From NCBI GenBank assembly GCA_034096865.1, contig JAWQFJ010001244.1, positions 57,501 through 97,500 on the forward strand: a stretch of 40,000 nt of DNA. The letters run 5' to 3'. This stretch comes from Theodoxus fluviatilis (Eukaryota; Mollusca; Gastropoda; Cycloneritida; Neritidae). Each line of letters starts with the position of its first letter. The stretch's first letter is position 1. The translations under genes and the position numbers were made by a program. Positions 1-9,618 of the stretch are shown one piece after another. A model generated the notes under the pieces. The model saw nothing but the letters and a program-made list of their open reading frames with translations, searched no databases and was not told the origin of the DNA.

Positions 1-570
1 CTGGCTGGCCGAAGCACGGGTGCATTGACTTAATGAAAATTTCTTTCCTGTATCATAACACCACCTTCATGTTCTGCAAGGCTGAATAAATCCTTGAATT
101 GTGAAACTAAGTTTTTGTTATTTTTGCTGCTGTCGTTGTCGTCGTCGTCGTCGTCGTCGTCTGTGTTTTCCGACTTGACAAAAATCCAAGAAGATGGCTG
201 TTTCAAGTATATTTCATTTTTGTGATAAGGCGACTGGTTTGCAGGACATACACAGTCGTACTAATAGACTCGTCATGGAACATCGTTAAAGTGAAGTGGT
301 CGCTTGTGAAGGCTAGAGTGGAACGACTGTGGAAATGAAACATAGGCTCGAGTTAAACAACCGGGATATTGATCATGACGACCACTACAACGATTATGGT
401 GGAGATAGAGGCTGATCGACCACTAATGATCCAAGAGTTGCAATGAGGGTGTACAATTGGCACTGCCCCCAGGGAACTGACAGCACACCATGGGAGCAGC
501 TGCGCACCACGCAGTTCAACCTTGCAATACAGAGAGGCTGCATGATCTCAAGAGATGCTGGAAGGATTCC
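1..570. other. Non-coding flank with GTC repeat
   Basis: No gene is visible. A short (GTC)n trinucleotide run lies at about 131-161. The open frames at 394-738 and 443-679 fall largely inside the SINE that starts near 571 and have no protein signature. Confidence 0.5.
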
Positions 571-967
571 AGTTCTGTGGCCGTGGTTAGCGCGCCTGAC
601 CCACAGTCGTTTGCGGCGTGTGGATGCTGTGGTCGAAGCTGCGCAGTTCCAGAATTGCATCCTTGAGCAAGGTGCTTGATTCACATTTCTCTCCACATAG
701 GAGTGTAGTGGGTACCTGTGAGAGCAGCGATAGCACATTGTAGTGCGATCAACCCTTGTATGCGATCGTGAGCCAGCATCGGGTAGGAATACTCGAGGAG
801 TGAAGTTGGTGCTGGTACATGACTGTGTGTCTTAACTGTCTGTCACTGTGTTGTCAGGTGCCAGTGGAGTATTGAACAAGCAGTCCGGTGACCAGGGGGT
901 AAATACGTGTATTGGGGTTGAGATCCACACATTCCTGATAAGGCACATCTTTACCTTTTACCTTTAG
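571..967 (+). repeat. tRNA-derived SINE, copy 1
   Basis: This copy aligns along its length with 21612-22038. The head has a polymerase III A-box-like stretch (GTGGCCGTGGTTAGCGCGC) and a degraded B box (GGTCGAAGC), as expected of a class II tRNA (Ser/Leu type) head. The body contains the conserved stretch TTGAGCAAGGTGCTTGATTC, which resembles the central domain of widespread metazoan SINEs. The copy ends in a TTTACC-type tail near 950-967. Two bases are missing from the A box relative to copy 2. It is not a functional tRNA gene: no cloverleaf can be completed. Boundaries are set by where similarity to copy 2 stops. Confidence 0.75.
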
Positions 968-1139
968 TTCCCAATTAGAGTGGTGGATCAAAAATGTGAA
1001 GCCCTTTGAGCAGCCCCCTGTGGGTTGGGGGTTAGAACAGACCCACCGCGTCTCCCTATGCGATTCGTAAGAGGCGAATGAATAAGGACACGGTGACTTG
1101 ATTTGCGCTTACTCTAAACTATTCTTGTGATGTTCGTGC

Positions 1140-1195
1140 TTAATGCCTAAAAAGGCAGATAGGCCGTCAAACGCCCTCCCTCCCTCTCTCCCATT
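1140..1195 (+). repeat. LINE-type 3' terminus with (CCCT)n tail
   Basis: The sequence GCCTAAAAAGGC followed by GATAGGCC and then (CCCT)n/CT repeats matches the hairpin-plus-tail arrangement at the 3' end of the intact LINE at 9981-10043. Upstream sequence back to about 968 does not match that LINE, so this is probably the 3' end of a related but different element. Confidence 0.45.
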
Positions 1196-1341
1196 CAGCA
1201 ACAGATATGAAAAGGTGGCAGATGTACCCAAGGGGAGGAAAACACGGTAAAAACTGAGCAGAGGTCAAACAGCCTACAAAATTCGTATGTAACTAGCAAG
1301 TTTTCAGACAACCTCGATTTAAAAAAAACGTAGGCCTACAT

Positions 1342-1430
1342 TTGTGTGCGTGTGTGTGTGTGTGTGTGCGCGCGCACGCGCGCGCGTGCGTGCGTGCATG
1401 TGTGTGCGTGCCTGCATTTGTGAGTATGTG

Positions 1431-1471
<41 letters not shown>

Positions 1472-1472
1472 C
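1342..1472. repeat. (TG)n and (CG)n-interrupted microsatellite
   Basis: This is alternating purine-pyrimidine sequence with a CGCGCG core near 1369-1385 and TG runs on both sides. It is potentially Z-DNA forming. The overlapping open frames are translations of the repeat. The sequence from 1473 to about 1849 holds nothing I recognise. Confidence 0.85.
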
Positions 1473-1849
1473 ACAGGCCTATTACAATATGAAAATTCCA
1501 TTACAAAGCATTAACAATGAAAAAAGAGAGCGGTCAAGAATGGGGCAAGTATTCCAATCAAATGAATCCGAAGCTTCATCGACAATTTCACTACAGCCCG
1601 AGTCCGAGTGACGTGATCCATGCACAAGCTGTGCCGCTCACGTGCTCAACCAAAGAATGTATAACTTCTGTTGTGATAGTGAATGATGTGACTTCGACTT
1701 TAAAATATGTCACGTGGAAGGTCATGTACAAACCACTTTCGTTGATGGCAAAGGCGGTCATGGAATCCCAGGAAATGATTACGTCAACATACGTCAAACT
1801 TGGCTCCTACAACCTCGACTGTTCACAGAGGTCGACATAAAGTGTATGC

Positions 1850-2375
1850 ACAGTGCGATCAAAGACGTTACATAGTCGAAGAACTTCACCTGAATCTGCG
1901 AGGATGGGGTAGTCGCGCGGCAATATTATAATTGAACGAAAGAGGCGTGGAGGCGTCTTTTGCAGCGCTATGTCTTGCTCAAATGCTCGCTACATGCACA
2001 CTTGTGCCAGACAATCGCTTTTCCGGTTCCCCAAAGACGCAGAACAATAAGGTGAACACAATTTCTTATCTCAGTTTAGATAACAAATGAAAACGTCCCG
2101 GCGTTCGTTCACTATGCAGGTATACGAGTACACTGTGACCGACATGAATGAGATATGAATAGGAGAGATTTCGACATTTCAAATGTCATAAAAGTACAGT
2201 TTATGTGATATGTATCTTTCACTTCACAATGAACGTGTCCATACTGAACTTCGCTCCAAGACACCACGGGAATGACCCTCCCAAATGCAAGGGACACAAC
2301 TCTTTCGCATCCTCCCTTTTTTACATGAAGGCTCTGAAGGATATTCACGTCTTTCTATGTAACGTCTTTGATGAG
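1850..2375 (+). repeat. Dispersed repeat with fossil THAP-domain exon, copy 1
   Basis: This block matches 20872-21413 in the same orientation. Within it, the frame at about 1962-2048 reads Cys-x4-Cys, then a Cys-rich loop, then FRFPKDAEQ followed by TAA. This is the N-terminal half of a THAP C2CH zinc finger (C-x2-4-C with a conserved FxFPKD). THAP domains bind DNA and occur both in host regulators and in P-element-type transposases. The second half of the finger (C-x2-H) is not visible. In copy 2 the same point is followed by GTAAGT, so the fragment is probably one exon ending at a donor site that has been lost in this copy. Similarity continues for about 330 bp past the exon. It is either a transposon internal fragment or a duplicated gene fragment. 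Confidence 0.6.
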
Positions 2376-2402
2376 GTCATGCCGTCATCCAGTTGACATG
2401 TA

Positions 2403-3590
2403 GTGTGAAGGTCGTGGGACTGACAATCAGCCTGATCAAGTCGGAGGTCTTCCACCAACCTGCTTCAGGCTCCACAGCTTCAATATATCCATCAATGGCA
2501 CCCAGCTAAAAGCTGTCGATCATTTCAAGTACCTGGACAGCATAATATCTTCTGATGACTTCTTCAACAAAGAAATCACAGCACGCATTAGCAAAGCCAG
2601 TCAATCTCTGAGACACCTCCGCACTCGTGTGATGAATCATAGGAACATCAAGCTGTCAACAAAGATCAAGGTGTACAAAGCAGTTGTAATCAAGAGCCTT
2701 CTGAATGGCTGTGAGATCTGGTCCCTGTACAGGAAATGCATCAACCAGTTTGAGTGCTTCCACATCAGGACCGGACTAAGGGGGGGGGGGGGGGGGGGGG
2801 GGGGGGGTGTTTACAGGGGTTGCATAACATCCCCCCACAGCCTAAACAGGTACCTCAACTACGTAGTTTTTTGGTTGCTTTTTTGCAACAAACCCCCCCC
2901 CCCCCTTCACTGTACCTAGTCCAGCCCTGCACATGGGTGTCAGATGGCACGATAGGGTGACCATTCTGAAAGTAATGGACAGAGCGGGCTCAATCAGCAT
3001 CAATGCCATGATCCTGAAGGCACAGCACTACTGGACGGGTCATGACATCCACATGTATGGAAACCTCACGGGTGCCCACGCTCCGATGTCTACCCCTCTA
3101 TCCCTCTTATGCCTGAGCGCTCGCTCGGGGTCGCAGAAAGACGGGTCGCCCCCCAAAACGTTATAAAGACTGCGTCAAGGGCAGCCTGAGGTACTGTACC
3201 AACTCTGCAAAAGACTTTGAACCCTACGCTGAGGACAGAACTGGCTGGCGAGCAATTATTCGAAGGGTCTGTTAGAACTCGAAGGAGTATGCGGACCTCC
3301 CCCTACCCCCTTTCATACCAACACCAACGACAGGTGTACTCGCAGGCGGAAAGCCTCAACGTCCACCCCTGCCACAGCGTGCTTTCAGTGCCCACACCGT
3401 TCCCGGGTGTGCGCCTCCCAGATCGGGCTTGCCAGTTACACTCGGGCCCATTATCGAAGGACTGCACAAGACTGACATCTTCGACCACGATGGTCATCCG
3501 ACGATGGTGGTGGAAGCTATGGCATCCAAGGAAACGCCAAGTTTCATGCTTTCCACATTGAGTTTCCTTGCATCGATATTTGACAGAGGT
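2403..3590 (+). pseudogene. RTE-like reverse transcriptase C-terminal fragment
   Basis: This is a decayed, 5'-truncated non-LTR retrotransposon. From about 2440 the frame encodes the region after the RT catalytic core, typical of RTE-type elements: INGTQLKAVDHFKYLDS, ITARISKASQSL, KIKVYKAVVIKSLLNGCEIW and, after an insertion, MGVRWHDRVTIL and DRAGS. Toward 3380-3460 a degenerate C2H2 finger is visible (FQCPHRSRVC with CASQIGLASY), in which one Cys and one His are replaced. Frameshifts and stops occur after about 3165. The catalytic FADD motif lies upstream of the break and is absent. A poly-G foldback sequence interrupts the gene at about 2770-2925. It cannot be functional. Confidence 0.75.
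2770..2927. mobile_element. Small foldback insertion with G/C homopolymer arms
   Basis: The sequence starts near GGACTAAGG followed by about 29 G and ends with a C-run and CCTAGTCC, so its outer ends are inverted repeats (GGACTA / TAGTCC). Inside, GGGGTTGCA near 2817 faces TTGCAAC near 2883, giving nested symmetry. It interrupts the RT frame exactly between the codons for HIR and the codons for LHMGVRW. It looks like a MITE-type insertion of about 155 bp. No clear target duplication was found. Confidence 0.45.
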
Positions 3591-3599
3591 CAATAAAGT

Positions 3600-4157
3600 G
3601 GGGTGGATAGACCTACATCCGCACAGGTCGTTATGAAGTGTAGACAAGCACACACGTTCACACACGCACACACGTGAGCGCACGCTCACACACACGTTCA
3701 TGCACGTGCACGCGCGGACGAAGGCACACATACACATCCTTCATGGAAGAATGTTCAACAAGGAGCAAATGCAAAACAAGACAATGCCAGCAGGTAAACA
3801 TGCTTCTAAAAGGTGAAGCCGTGTCACCTCGCTTCTCGTGTGTCTTTTGGGAGGACTAACAATTAACATGCTGCACAAGAGGTATTTTCCAAGTTTTACC
3901 TAAATGACACAAAGAAAACGTGAATTGGAAAGAGATAGCTATAGGGACGATGAATCTAATTGTTCTATCCTTGGTCTTTGTTCAGATGGCGTGATGAAAA
4001 TAGTAGGGGAGAGGCGGGCTGGTTGTAACAATTTTTAAATTACGACTAGACTTGCAGAGAGAGTAACTCGTCATGACGGTGACGCAATAATGCCAAACTC
4101 AGTTAATTTGAAACCTTTTGCATTCCTGCAGATCGGAAGAACACGAGTCTCATTTTC
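3600..4157. other. Intergenic, CA-rich patch, no gene seen
   Basis: Imperfect CA repeats occupy about 3645-3720. The rest shows no protein similarity, splice-bounded exon or RNA gene that I recognise. Confidence 0.5.
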
Positions 4158-4168
4158 TCCCACACGCA
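4158..4168. repeat. Candidate target-site duplication, left copy
   Basis: The 11 bases TCCCACACGCA recur exactly at 10044-10054, directly after the (ATCC)n tail of the LINE. This places the LINE 5' end at 4169. Confidence 0.6.
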
Positions 4169-4756
4169 AAACCCCCCCAAAAGTCCAATCCCAACCTCTC
4201 CGTGGTGGGGGGGAGACAGGGAGAGGTGACTCCGCCTGGACTCGCCTCTCCTTGACCAACTGGGACCATGGCAAATGTGTTCCCCTACGTAATGGGGCAG
4301 CGTGTTGGCCGTGCGCTGCTTCCCGTGTCGGAAGAGGAAGGGATCCTGGTGGTTGAGGGGAGCTGCTGCTGCGGCAGCAGTTGACCCAACACACCACTTC
4401 GGCCCGGACTTTCCCTAGACGGGTGGTCAGATGGACCCGGTCTGACCAATCGGCTGGTCGCGTCTTCCGGAGGCGTCACCATTCTTGTAGGGACTAGGCC
4501 CTCCTTCCCCTTTCCTCCTTTCCCCTCCCTATTGTTAACGTTCTTAGTGTAGACTTAATTTGCTGGTGACTCCAAAGGTGGCGGCTTATGGGTCAATCGT
4601 GTACTGTGAAGTCGTGAGAGAGCCTCACCTTACATGAGTATATCCCCGGAATAGCCCTGGCACGGCGATGCGCTGGTCATCCGCGCAGACTGTGTCCCCT
4701 TGTTGGACTCCGTGGTGGGTGGGGAGTGCCGGGGATGAATTTTTAAGCTTAACATA
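4169..4756 (+). promoter_or_regulatory. LINE 5' UTR with presumed internal promoter
   Basis: This is the non-coding leader between the left flanking repeat and the ORF1 start. It begins with a C-run and is GC-rich to about 4480. Full-length non-LTR elements carry an internal RNA polymerase II promoter here, but I can point to no specific motif. Short open frames on either strand have no recognisable product. Confidence 0.5.
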
Positions 4757-5962
4757 ATGGAAACTACAAAACGAAAAAACCACCCATCCAAACGACAGAG
4801 AGAACTCTCCTCCAGTTCAGAGAGCCTCTCTGACTCTCCTGCCCACTTCGATGACGACAGCTGGCCTCGCTTTCTACTTGTACGTTCTGTTGAGCAGAAC
4901 AACCCATTGAACAAAGTGTCACCATTTGCCATTGCAAAGGCCATTCAGGGCATTGCTGGTGAGCCTAAGCAGGTGAAGAAGCTCAGGAGTGGTGACCTTC
5001 TTGTGGAAGTGACCAAGAAGGCCCACGCTCTGAACCTGCTGAAGGCATCCACCTTTGCCAATGTACGAGTGAAAGTCGAGCCTCACACAAGCCTAAATTC
5101 CTGCAAAGGAATTATTCGAAGTCGTGACCTTGCTGACCTTTCTGAAGATGACATCCTGGAAGGCCTGTCGGACCAGGGAGTAAGGGGTGTCCGAAAGTTG
5201 ACGGCCAGGCGTGATGGTGTGGTCAAGCCCACCAGCACGATCCTGTTGACTTTTGGTACCCCTACTCTTCCTTCCTTCGTGAAGGCCGGCTACCTTCGTG
5301 TTGCAGTTGACCCGTTTATACCAAACCCACTGCGCTGCTTCAAGTGTCAGCAGTTTGGTCATCACCAAGACTCTTGCAGTCGCGCTGCCCGCTGTGGGCG
5401 ATGCTGTGGTGATGACCATACTGACGATGGCTGCCGAAACACCCCGAAGTGTGCCAATTGCTCTGGCTCTCACCCGTCTTTCTCTCGCGATTGTCCCAAG
5501 TGGCAGCGCGAGAGAGAGATCCAGAGGGTGAGAGTCACCAATGGCATTTCGTTTCCAGAGGCGCGACGACTTGTGGAGGTTTCGACGAGGCCTCCATCTG
5601 GCCCGTCGTATGCCTCTGCAGTGAAGTCGGCCAAGTCTGTGGCTTGCCAGACGACGGTCACATGGCTGAAGGGTGACAAACCGAAGGCTGTGTCTGAGTC
5701 TGTGTCTGCTGCTGTCCAGACGACTTCGGGCGAGACGCTCAGGAAGGTCTCGAAACCACCTGAGACGTCTCGGCTGCCGACCAAGGCATCTAAGAAGTCG
5801 GAGAAGCGAGCTCCGATGACAGACCGACTTTCGAAGGGGGAGCGAGACCCTGTGCAGCAGCACAATCGATTTAGTGCGCTGCAGGCCTTTGAGAACATGG
5901 AGACGGGAGATCCTGTCTCTCAGGTTTCTCAGAGCCACGTCCACTCCCCTAGAAAGAAATGA
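4757..5962 (+). CDS. Retrotransposon ORF1, gag-like nucleic-acid-binding protein
   Basis: The 401-residue protein is the RNA-binding chaperone of the LINE and is expected to coat the element RNA. The first 35 residues are basic and Ser-rich (KRKNHPSKRQRELSSSSES). Residues 38-190 form a globular region like the RRM-type folds of Jockey ORF1 proteins. Three zinc knuckles follow: C194-x2-C-x4-H-x4-C207, C213-x2-C-x4-H-x4-C226 and C232-x2-C-x3-H-x6-C246. A DCPKW...ISFPEARRLVE block after the third knuckle is typical of these gag-like proteins. The C-terminus is basic and low-complexity. The start at 4757 is the first ATG before the globular region. Its stop codon overlaps the ORF2 start as ATGA. 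Confidence 0.9.
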   Translation: METTKRKNHPSKRQRELSSSSESLSDSPAHFDDDSWPRFLLVRSVEQNNPLNKVSPFAIAKAIQGIAGEPKQVKKLRSGDLLVEVTKKAHALNLLKASTFANVRVKVEPHTSLNSCKGIIRSRDLADLSEDDILEGLSDQGVRGVRKLTARRDGVVKPTSTILLTFGTPTLPSFVKAGYLRVAVDPFIPNPLRCFKCQQFGHHQDSCSRAARCGRCCGDDHTDDGCRNTPKCANCSGSHPSFSRDCPKWQREREIQRVRVTNGISFPEARRLVEVSTRPPSGPSYASAVKSAKSVACQTTVTWLKGDKPKAVSESVSAAVQTTSGETLRKVSKPPETSRLPTKASKKSEKRAPMTDRLSKGERDPVQQHNRFSALQAFENMETGDPVSQVSQSHVHSPRKK

Positions 5963-8900
5963 GTACTGTTATTCAGTGGAATTGTCGAGGTTTGAGGGCA
6001 AATTTTGATGAGATTTCACTCCTCATTTCTTTACTTAATCCACTTGTTGTCTGTTTACAAGAGACTCTTATACGATCTTGTGATAAGGTCTCTTTTCGTG
6101 GATTCGCTGCGTTTTCGTCTTCTTCTTCGGAAAGAGCTGTGGGTGGGGTGTGTGTTCTGGTGGGAAATGTTCCTCACGGTCTTGTCTCCCTGTCCACTCC
6201 ACTGCAGGCAGTGGCTGTGCGGGTGACTCTCCACAGACCTATCACCATATGTTCCATTTATGTCCCCCCCAGCTCCTCTTTAAATCGTACCGATTTAGAA
6301 GACTTGATTTTTCAGTTACCGCCACCTTTTCTGTTACTTGGAGATTTTAATGCCCATAACCCCTTGTGGGGCGGTCATATCACTGATGCTCGTGGCAAAC
6401 TTTTAGAAAACTTCATCTGTGATAATGATTTATATCTTTTTAACACTAAGCAGCCAACTTATCTCCATCCTGCCTCTGGGTCATTTACAGCCATCGACCT
6501 CAGTCTTTGTTCCCCCTCTCTGGCCGTGGATTTTTCCTGGCAGATACGGGGGGACTCTCATGGGAGTGACCACTTTCCAGTCGTGCTGACATCTGCCAGA
6601 CCCTCTGTTGTTCGGAGGCCGTCTCGGTGGAAACTCCAGGCAGCCGACTGGAATCTCTTTCGATCCCTCTGTGAGACTCGGCTCAATGCTGAAGCCCTCG
6701 ATGGTGGTGATGACCCTGTAGGCTCTTTCACAACTATGTTAACTGAAATTGCCCACCTTTCCATCCCTCAGACATCGACAGCACCACGACGTGTACATCG
6801 TCCCTGGTTTAACCAGGATTGTCGAGAAGCTATTTGTCGGAGAAATAAGGCTCTTCGACTCTTTCGAAGAAACCCATGCCCCGAGAATCTTCGCCGTGTC
6901 AGGGAACTCCGAGCTCTGGCTCGGCGTACCATCCGTGCTGCTAGAAGGCAGTCCTGGAGAGAGTACGTTAGTAAGCTCTCTTCCAGGACTCCCATTCGCA
7001 AGATGTGGGAGATGGTACGAAAGATCTCGGGGAAGTTCGTTTCTTCTTCCGTCTCTCATCTGTCTGTTGATGGGAGGACTGTCGACTCTACACCTGAGAT
7101 TGCCAATGCTCTGGCTGCCACTTTTTCCTTGAACTCATCTATTTCTTTCTGTAATCCGTCTTTCCAACGGATCAAGGCGGAGCGGGAAAAGGTTGACCTC
7201 AGATTCGAGTCTGACGACTCTGAAGTTTACAATGTGCCTTTTTCTCTGCGGGAGCTTCTCGACTCGTTGAAAAACGCCCACGATACTTCTCCTGGTCCTG
7301 ATGGCATTCATTATCAGATGCTCAAGCATCTACCTAAGCCGTCTCTCAAGTTGTTACTTGAGTTTTTTGTTAATACTATTTGGTCTTCGGGTTCTTTCCC
7401 ACCTTCGTGGCGGGAGTCTATTGTCGTTCCGGTTCTCAAACCGGGTAAAGATCCTAAAGACCCTGTAAGTTATCGTCCAATATCCCTCACAAGTTGTGTC
7501 TGCAAGACCCTAGAGCGGATGATTAACGCCCGGCTTGTCTGGTTCCTGGAGAAGCATGGGGTCCTCAGTGACGTCCAGTGCGGCTTCAGGAAGCGGCGTA
7601 GCACGGCTGATCATCTCGTTCGTCTTGAGAGCCTTGTGCGGGACGCTTTTTTGCGTCGGGAACATTGTGTTGGAGTCTTTTTCGACCTCGAGAAGGCCTA
7701 CGACACCACGTGGAGATATGGCATCTTGTCTGATCTCCACGCCATGGGTCTTCGGGGTCGACTTCCACACTTTATTTGTAATTTTCTGCGTGATCGCTCG
7801 TTCCGAGTCCGCGTTGGACCGGTTTTGTCACAGTTATATCCCCAGGAAATGGGAGTCCCTCAGGGCAGCATTCTGAGCGTGACTCTGTTCATTGTAAAGA
7901 TCAACAGTATTGTGGAGTGTCTCCCTCCCGGAATTAACTCATTTTTATATGTAGATGACTTCCTAATTGTTCACCATGCCAAGAGCATGGATTTTATTGA
8001 GAGGCAGCTGCAACTGTCTCTCAATCGTCTTGTGGATTGGTCGAGTTCGAACGGTTTTAAATTTTCATCATCGAAAACTGTGTGCATGCACTTTTGTGCA
8101 TGTCGCAAATTACACCCTGATCCTGTTTTACTTCTAGATGCATTTCCTTTACCTGTCGTTGAGGAGACTAAGTTTCTTGGAATCCTATTCGACAGGCGTT
8201 TAACTTTTATACCGCATCTTAAATATTTACGTATCAAATGTACCAAGGCACTCAACCTATTGAGAGTTGTTGCTCACTCCCACTGGGGAGGAGGTAGCAG
8301 TGTTTTAATACTACTCTATCGTGCCTTGGTACGCTCCAAACTAGATTACGGTTGTTTTGTGTATGGGTCAGCTCGCAAGTCGTACTTGTCGATGCTTGAC
8401 CCAATCCACCATCAGGGTTTACGATCGGTCCTCGGTGCCTTTCGCACCTCTCCTGTGGAGAGTTTATATGCGGAGGCGCGCGAGCCTCCACTTCATTTAC
8501 GTAGGCGGAAGCTCGCGTTACAATACATCGTTCGTGTAGGTTCCAACCCGACAAATCCTACTTATCATTGTGTTGTCCGACCAAAGTTTCCACACCTTTA
8601 CGCGGCCAAACCCAACTGTGTCCCCCCGCTGGGGATACGAATTGGGAAGGATATCGCGGCGGCAAATGTTCAGATGGACAATTTTTTTACCTATCCTTTA
8701 TATCTGTCACCGCCGTGGCTCATGCCTGAACCTGTTATTTTACTTAATCTAGCGAAATTTTTCAAGAGTGCTGCCCTCGCTCACATGTACAAGAGTGCAT
8801 TCCGGGAAATTTTATCTACACATGCACATTTTTACCCACTTTATACAGATGGTTCTAAAGATGGAGATCGTGTGGCAGCAGCTGTTGTTGCCCGCGAAAC

Positions 8901-9618
8901 CGTCTTGCGCTTTCGCCTTCCGGATGGGACTTCGATCTACTCTGCAGAGCTTAGTGCACTTGAGGCCGCTCTTGGCGTAGTCCAGAGCAAGAGACTGCCA
9001 CGAACCCTTGTTGTCTCTGACTCGTTATCGGCCTTACAGGCTCTGCGGGGTAGGGAAATTTCCCATCCTTATTTGTTTGGTATTTTTGTTCATCTGTGTC
9101 GACTACAGTGTGGGGGTGCTGAGGTCGTCTTCTGCTGGGTCCCTAGCCATATGGGCATCCCGGGGAACGAGAGAGCAGATCAGGCTGCCAAGTCTGCTCT
9201 CTCCCTTCCCATGTCCCCGGGCAGGATCCCGGCGGGCGATCTGGTACCTCGAGTTACTAACTACATTTTAAATCTGTGTCAGTCCGACTGGGACGGCAAG
9301 ATACATAACAAACTTCATGACGTATCTTCTGTGTGGGGTGAGCGACTCTCCCCCACATCGCTGACGAGAAGAGAGGAAGTTGTGCTCTGCCGTTCCCGGA
9401 TCGGCCATTCTCTTCTGACCCACTCCTATTTGTTGCGGTCGGAGCCTCCACCGGAGTGCCACACCTGCCAGTGCAGGCTCACCATGCGGCACGTTCTGGT
9501 GGAGTGCCCTCGACTGGCTCATCTACGGAGTGGGTCGAGCAGTCTGTCTGACTTTTTTAAAGACCCTTTAGCTGTGATAAAATATTTGATAGATTCTGAG
9601 TATTATTCTCGTTTATGA
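5959..9618 (+). CDS. Retrotransposon ORF2: endonuclease, reverse transcriptase, RNase H
   Basis: The 1219-residue polyprotein performs target-primed reverse transcription. The apurinic-type endonuclease spans about 1-215: WNCRG at residue 7, catalytic E35 in QET, GDFNAHN with D129, N131 and H133, and the SDH at 204-206. The reverse transcriptase covers about 440-720: DGIHYQML, RPISLTS, motif A FDLEKAYD (D576), motif B GVPQGS (632) and motif C YVDD (D666, D667). RNase H spans about 955-1080 with D964 (YTDGS), E997 (SAEL), D1021 (SDS), H1064 and D1074 (GNERAD). A terminal knuckle C1167-x2-C-x7-H-x4-C1183 follows. All catalytic residues I can place are present and no stop or frameshift is seen, so the enzyme may be active. 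It starts inside the ORF1 stop. Confidence 0.93.
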   Translation: MSTVIQWNCRGLRANFDEISLLISLLNPLVVCLQETLIRSCDKVSFRGFAAFSSSSSERAVGGVCVLVGNVPHGLVSLSTPLQAVAVRVTLHRPITICSIYVPPSSSLNRTDLEDLIFQLPPPFLLLGDFNAHNPLWGGHITDARGKLLENFICDNDLYLFNTKQPTYLHPASGSFTAIDLSLCSPSLAVDFSWQIRGDSHGSDHFPVVLTSARPSVVRRPSRWKLQAADWNLFRSLCETRLNAEALDGGDDPVGSFTTMLTEIAHLSIPQTSTAPRRVHRPWFNQDCREAICRRNKALRLFRRNPCPENLRRVRELRALARRTIRAARRQSWREYVSKLSSRTPIRKMWEMVRKISGKFVSSSVSHLSVDGRTVDSTPEIANALAATFSLNSSISFCNPSFQRIKAEREKVDLRFESDDSEVYNVPFSLRELLDSLKNAHDTSPGPDGIHYQMLKHLPKPSLKLLLEFFVNTIWSSGSFPPSWRESIVVPVLKPGKDPKDPVSYRPISLTSCVCKTLERMINARLVWFLEKHGVLSDVQCGFRKRRSTADHLVRLESLVRDAFLRREHCVGVFFDLEKAYDTTWRYGILSDLHAMGLRGRLPHFICNFLRDRSFRVRVGPVLSQLYPQEMGVPQGSILSVTLFIVKINSIVECLPPGINSFLYVDDFLIVHHAKSMDFIERQLQLSLNRLVDWSSSNGFKFSSSKTVCMHFCACRKLHPDPVLLLDAFPLPVVEETKFLGILFDRRLTFIPHLKYLRIKCTKALNLLRVVAHSHWGGGSSVLILLYRALVRSKLDYGCFVYGSARKSYLSMLDPIHHQGLRSVLGAFRTSPVESLYAEAREPPLHLRRRKLALQYIVRVGSNPTNPTYHCVVRPKFPHLYAAKPNCVPPLGIRIGKDIAAANVQMDNFFTYPLYLSPPWLMPEPVILLNLAKFFKSAALAHMYKSAFREILSTHAHFYPLYTDGSKDGDRVAAAVVARETVLRFRLPDGTSIYSAELSALEAALGVVQSKRLPRTLVVSDSLSALQALRGREISHPYLFGIFVHLCRLQCGGAEVVFCWVPSHMGIPGNERADQAAKSALSLPMSPGRIPAGDLVPRVTNYILNLCQSDWDGKIHNKLHDVSSVWGERLSPTSLTRREEVVLCRSRIGHSLLTHSYLLRSEPPPECHTCQCRLTMRHVLVECPRLAHLRSGSSSLSDFFKDPLAVIKYLIDSEYYSRL

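Noticed and set aside
1319..1611. Open frames over the TG repeat on both strands
   Set aside because: Pure translation of dinucleotide repeats (Val/Cys or His/Thr); no conserved residues.
5093..5944. 283-aa minus-strand open frame opposite ORF1
   Set aside because: A shadow of the ORF1 coding bias; Arg/Leu-rich with no domain, and ORF1 has clear zinc knuckles.
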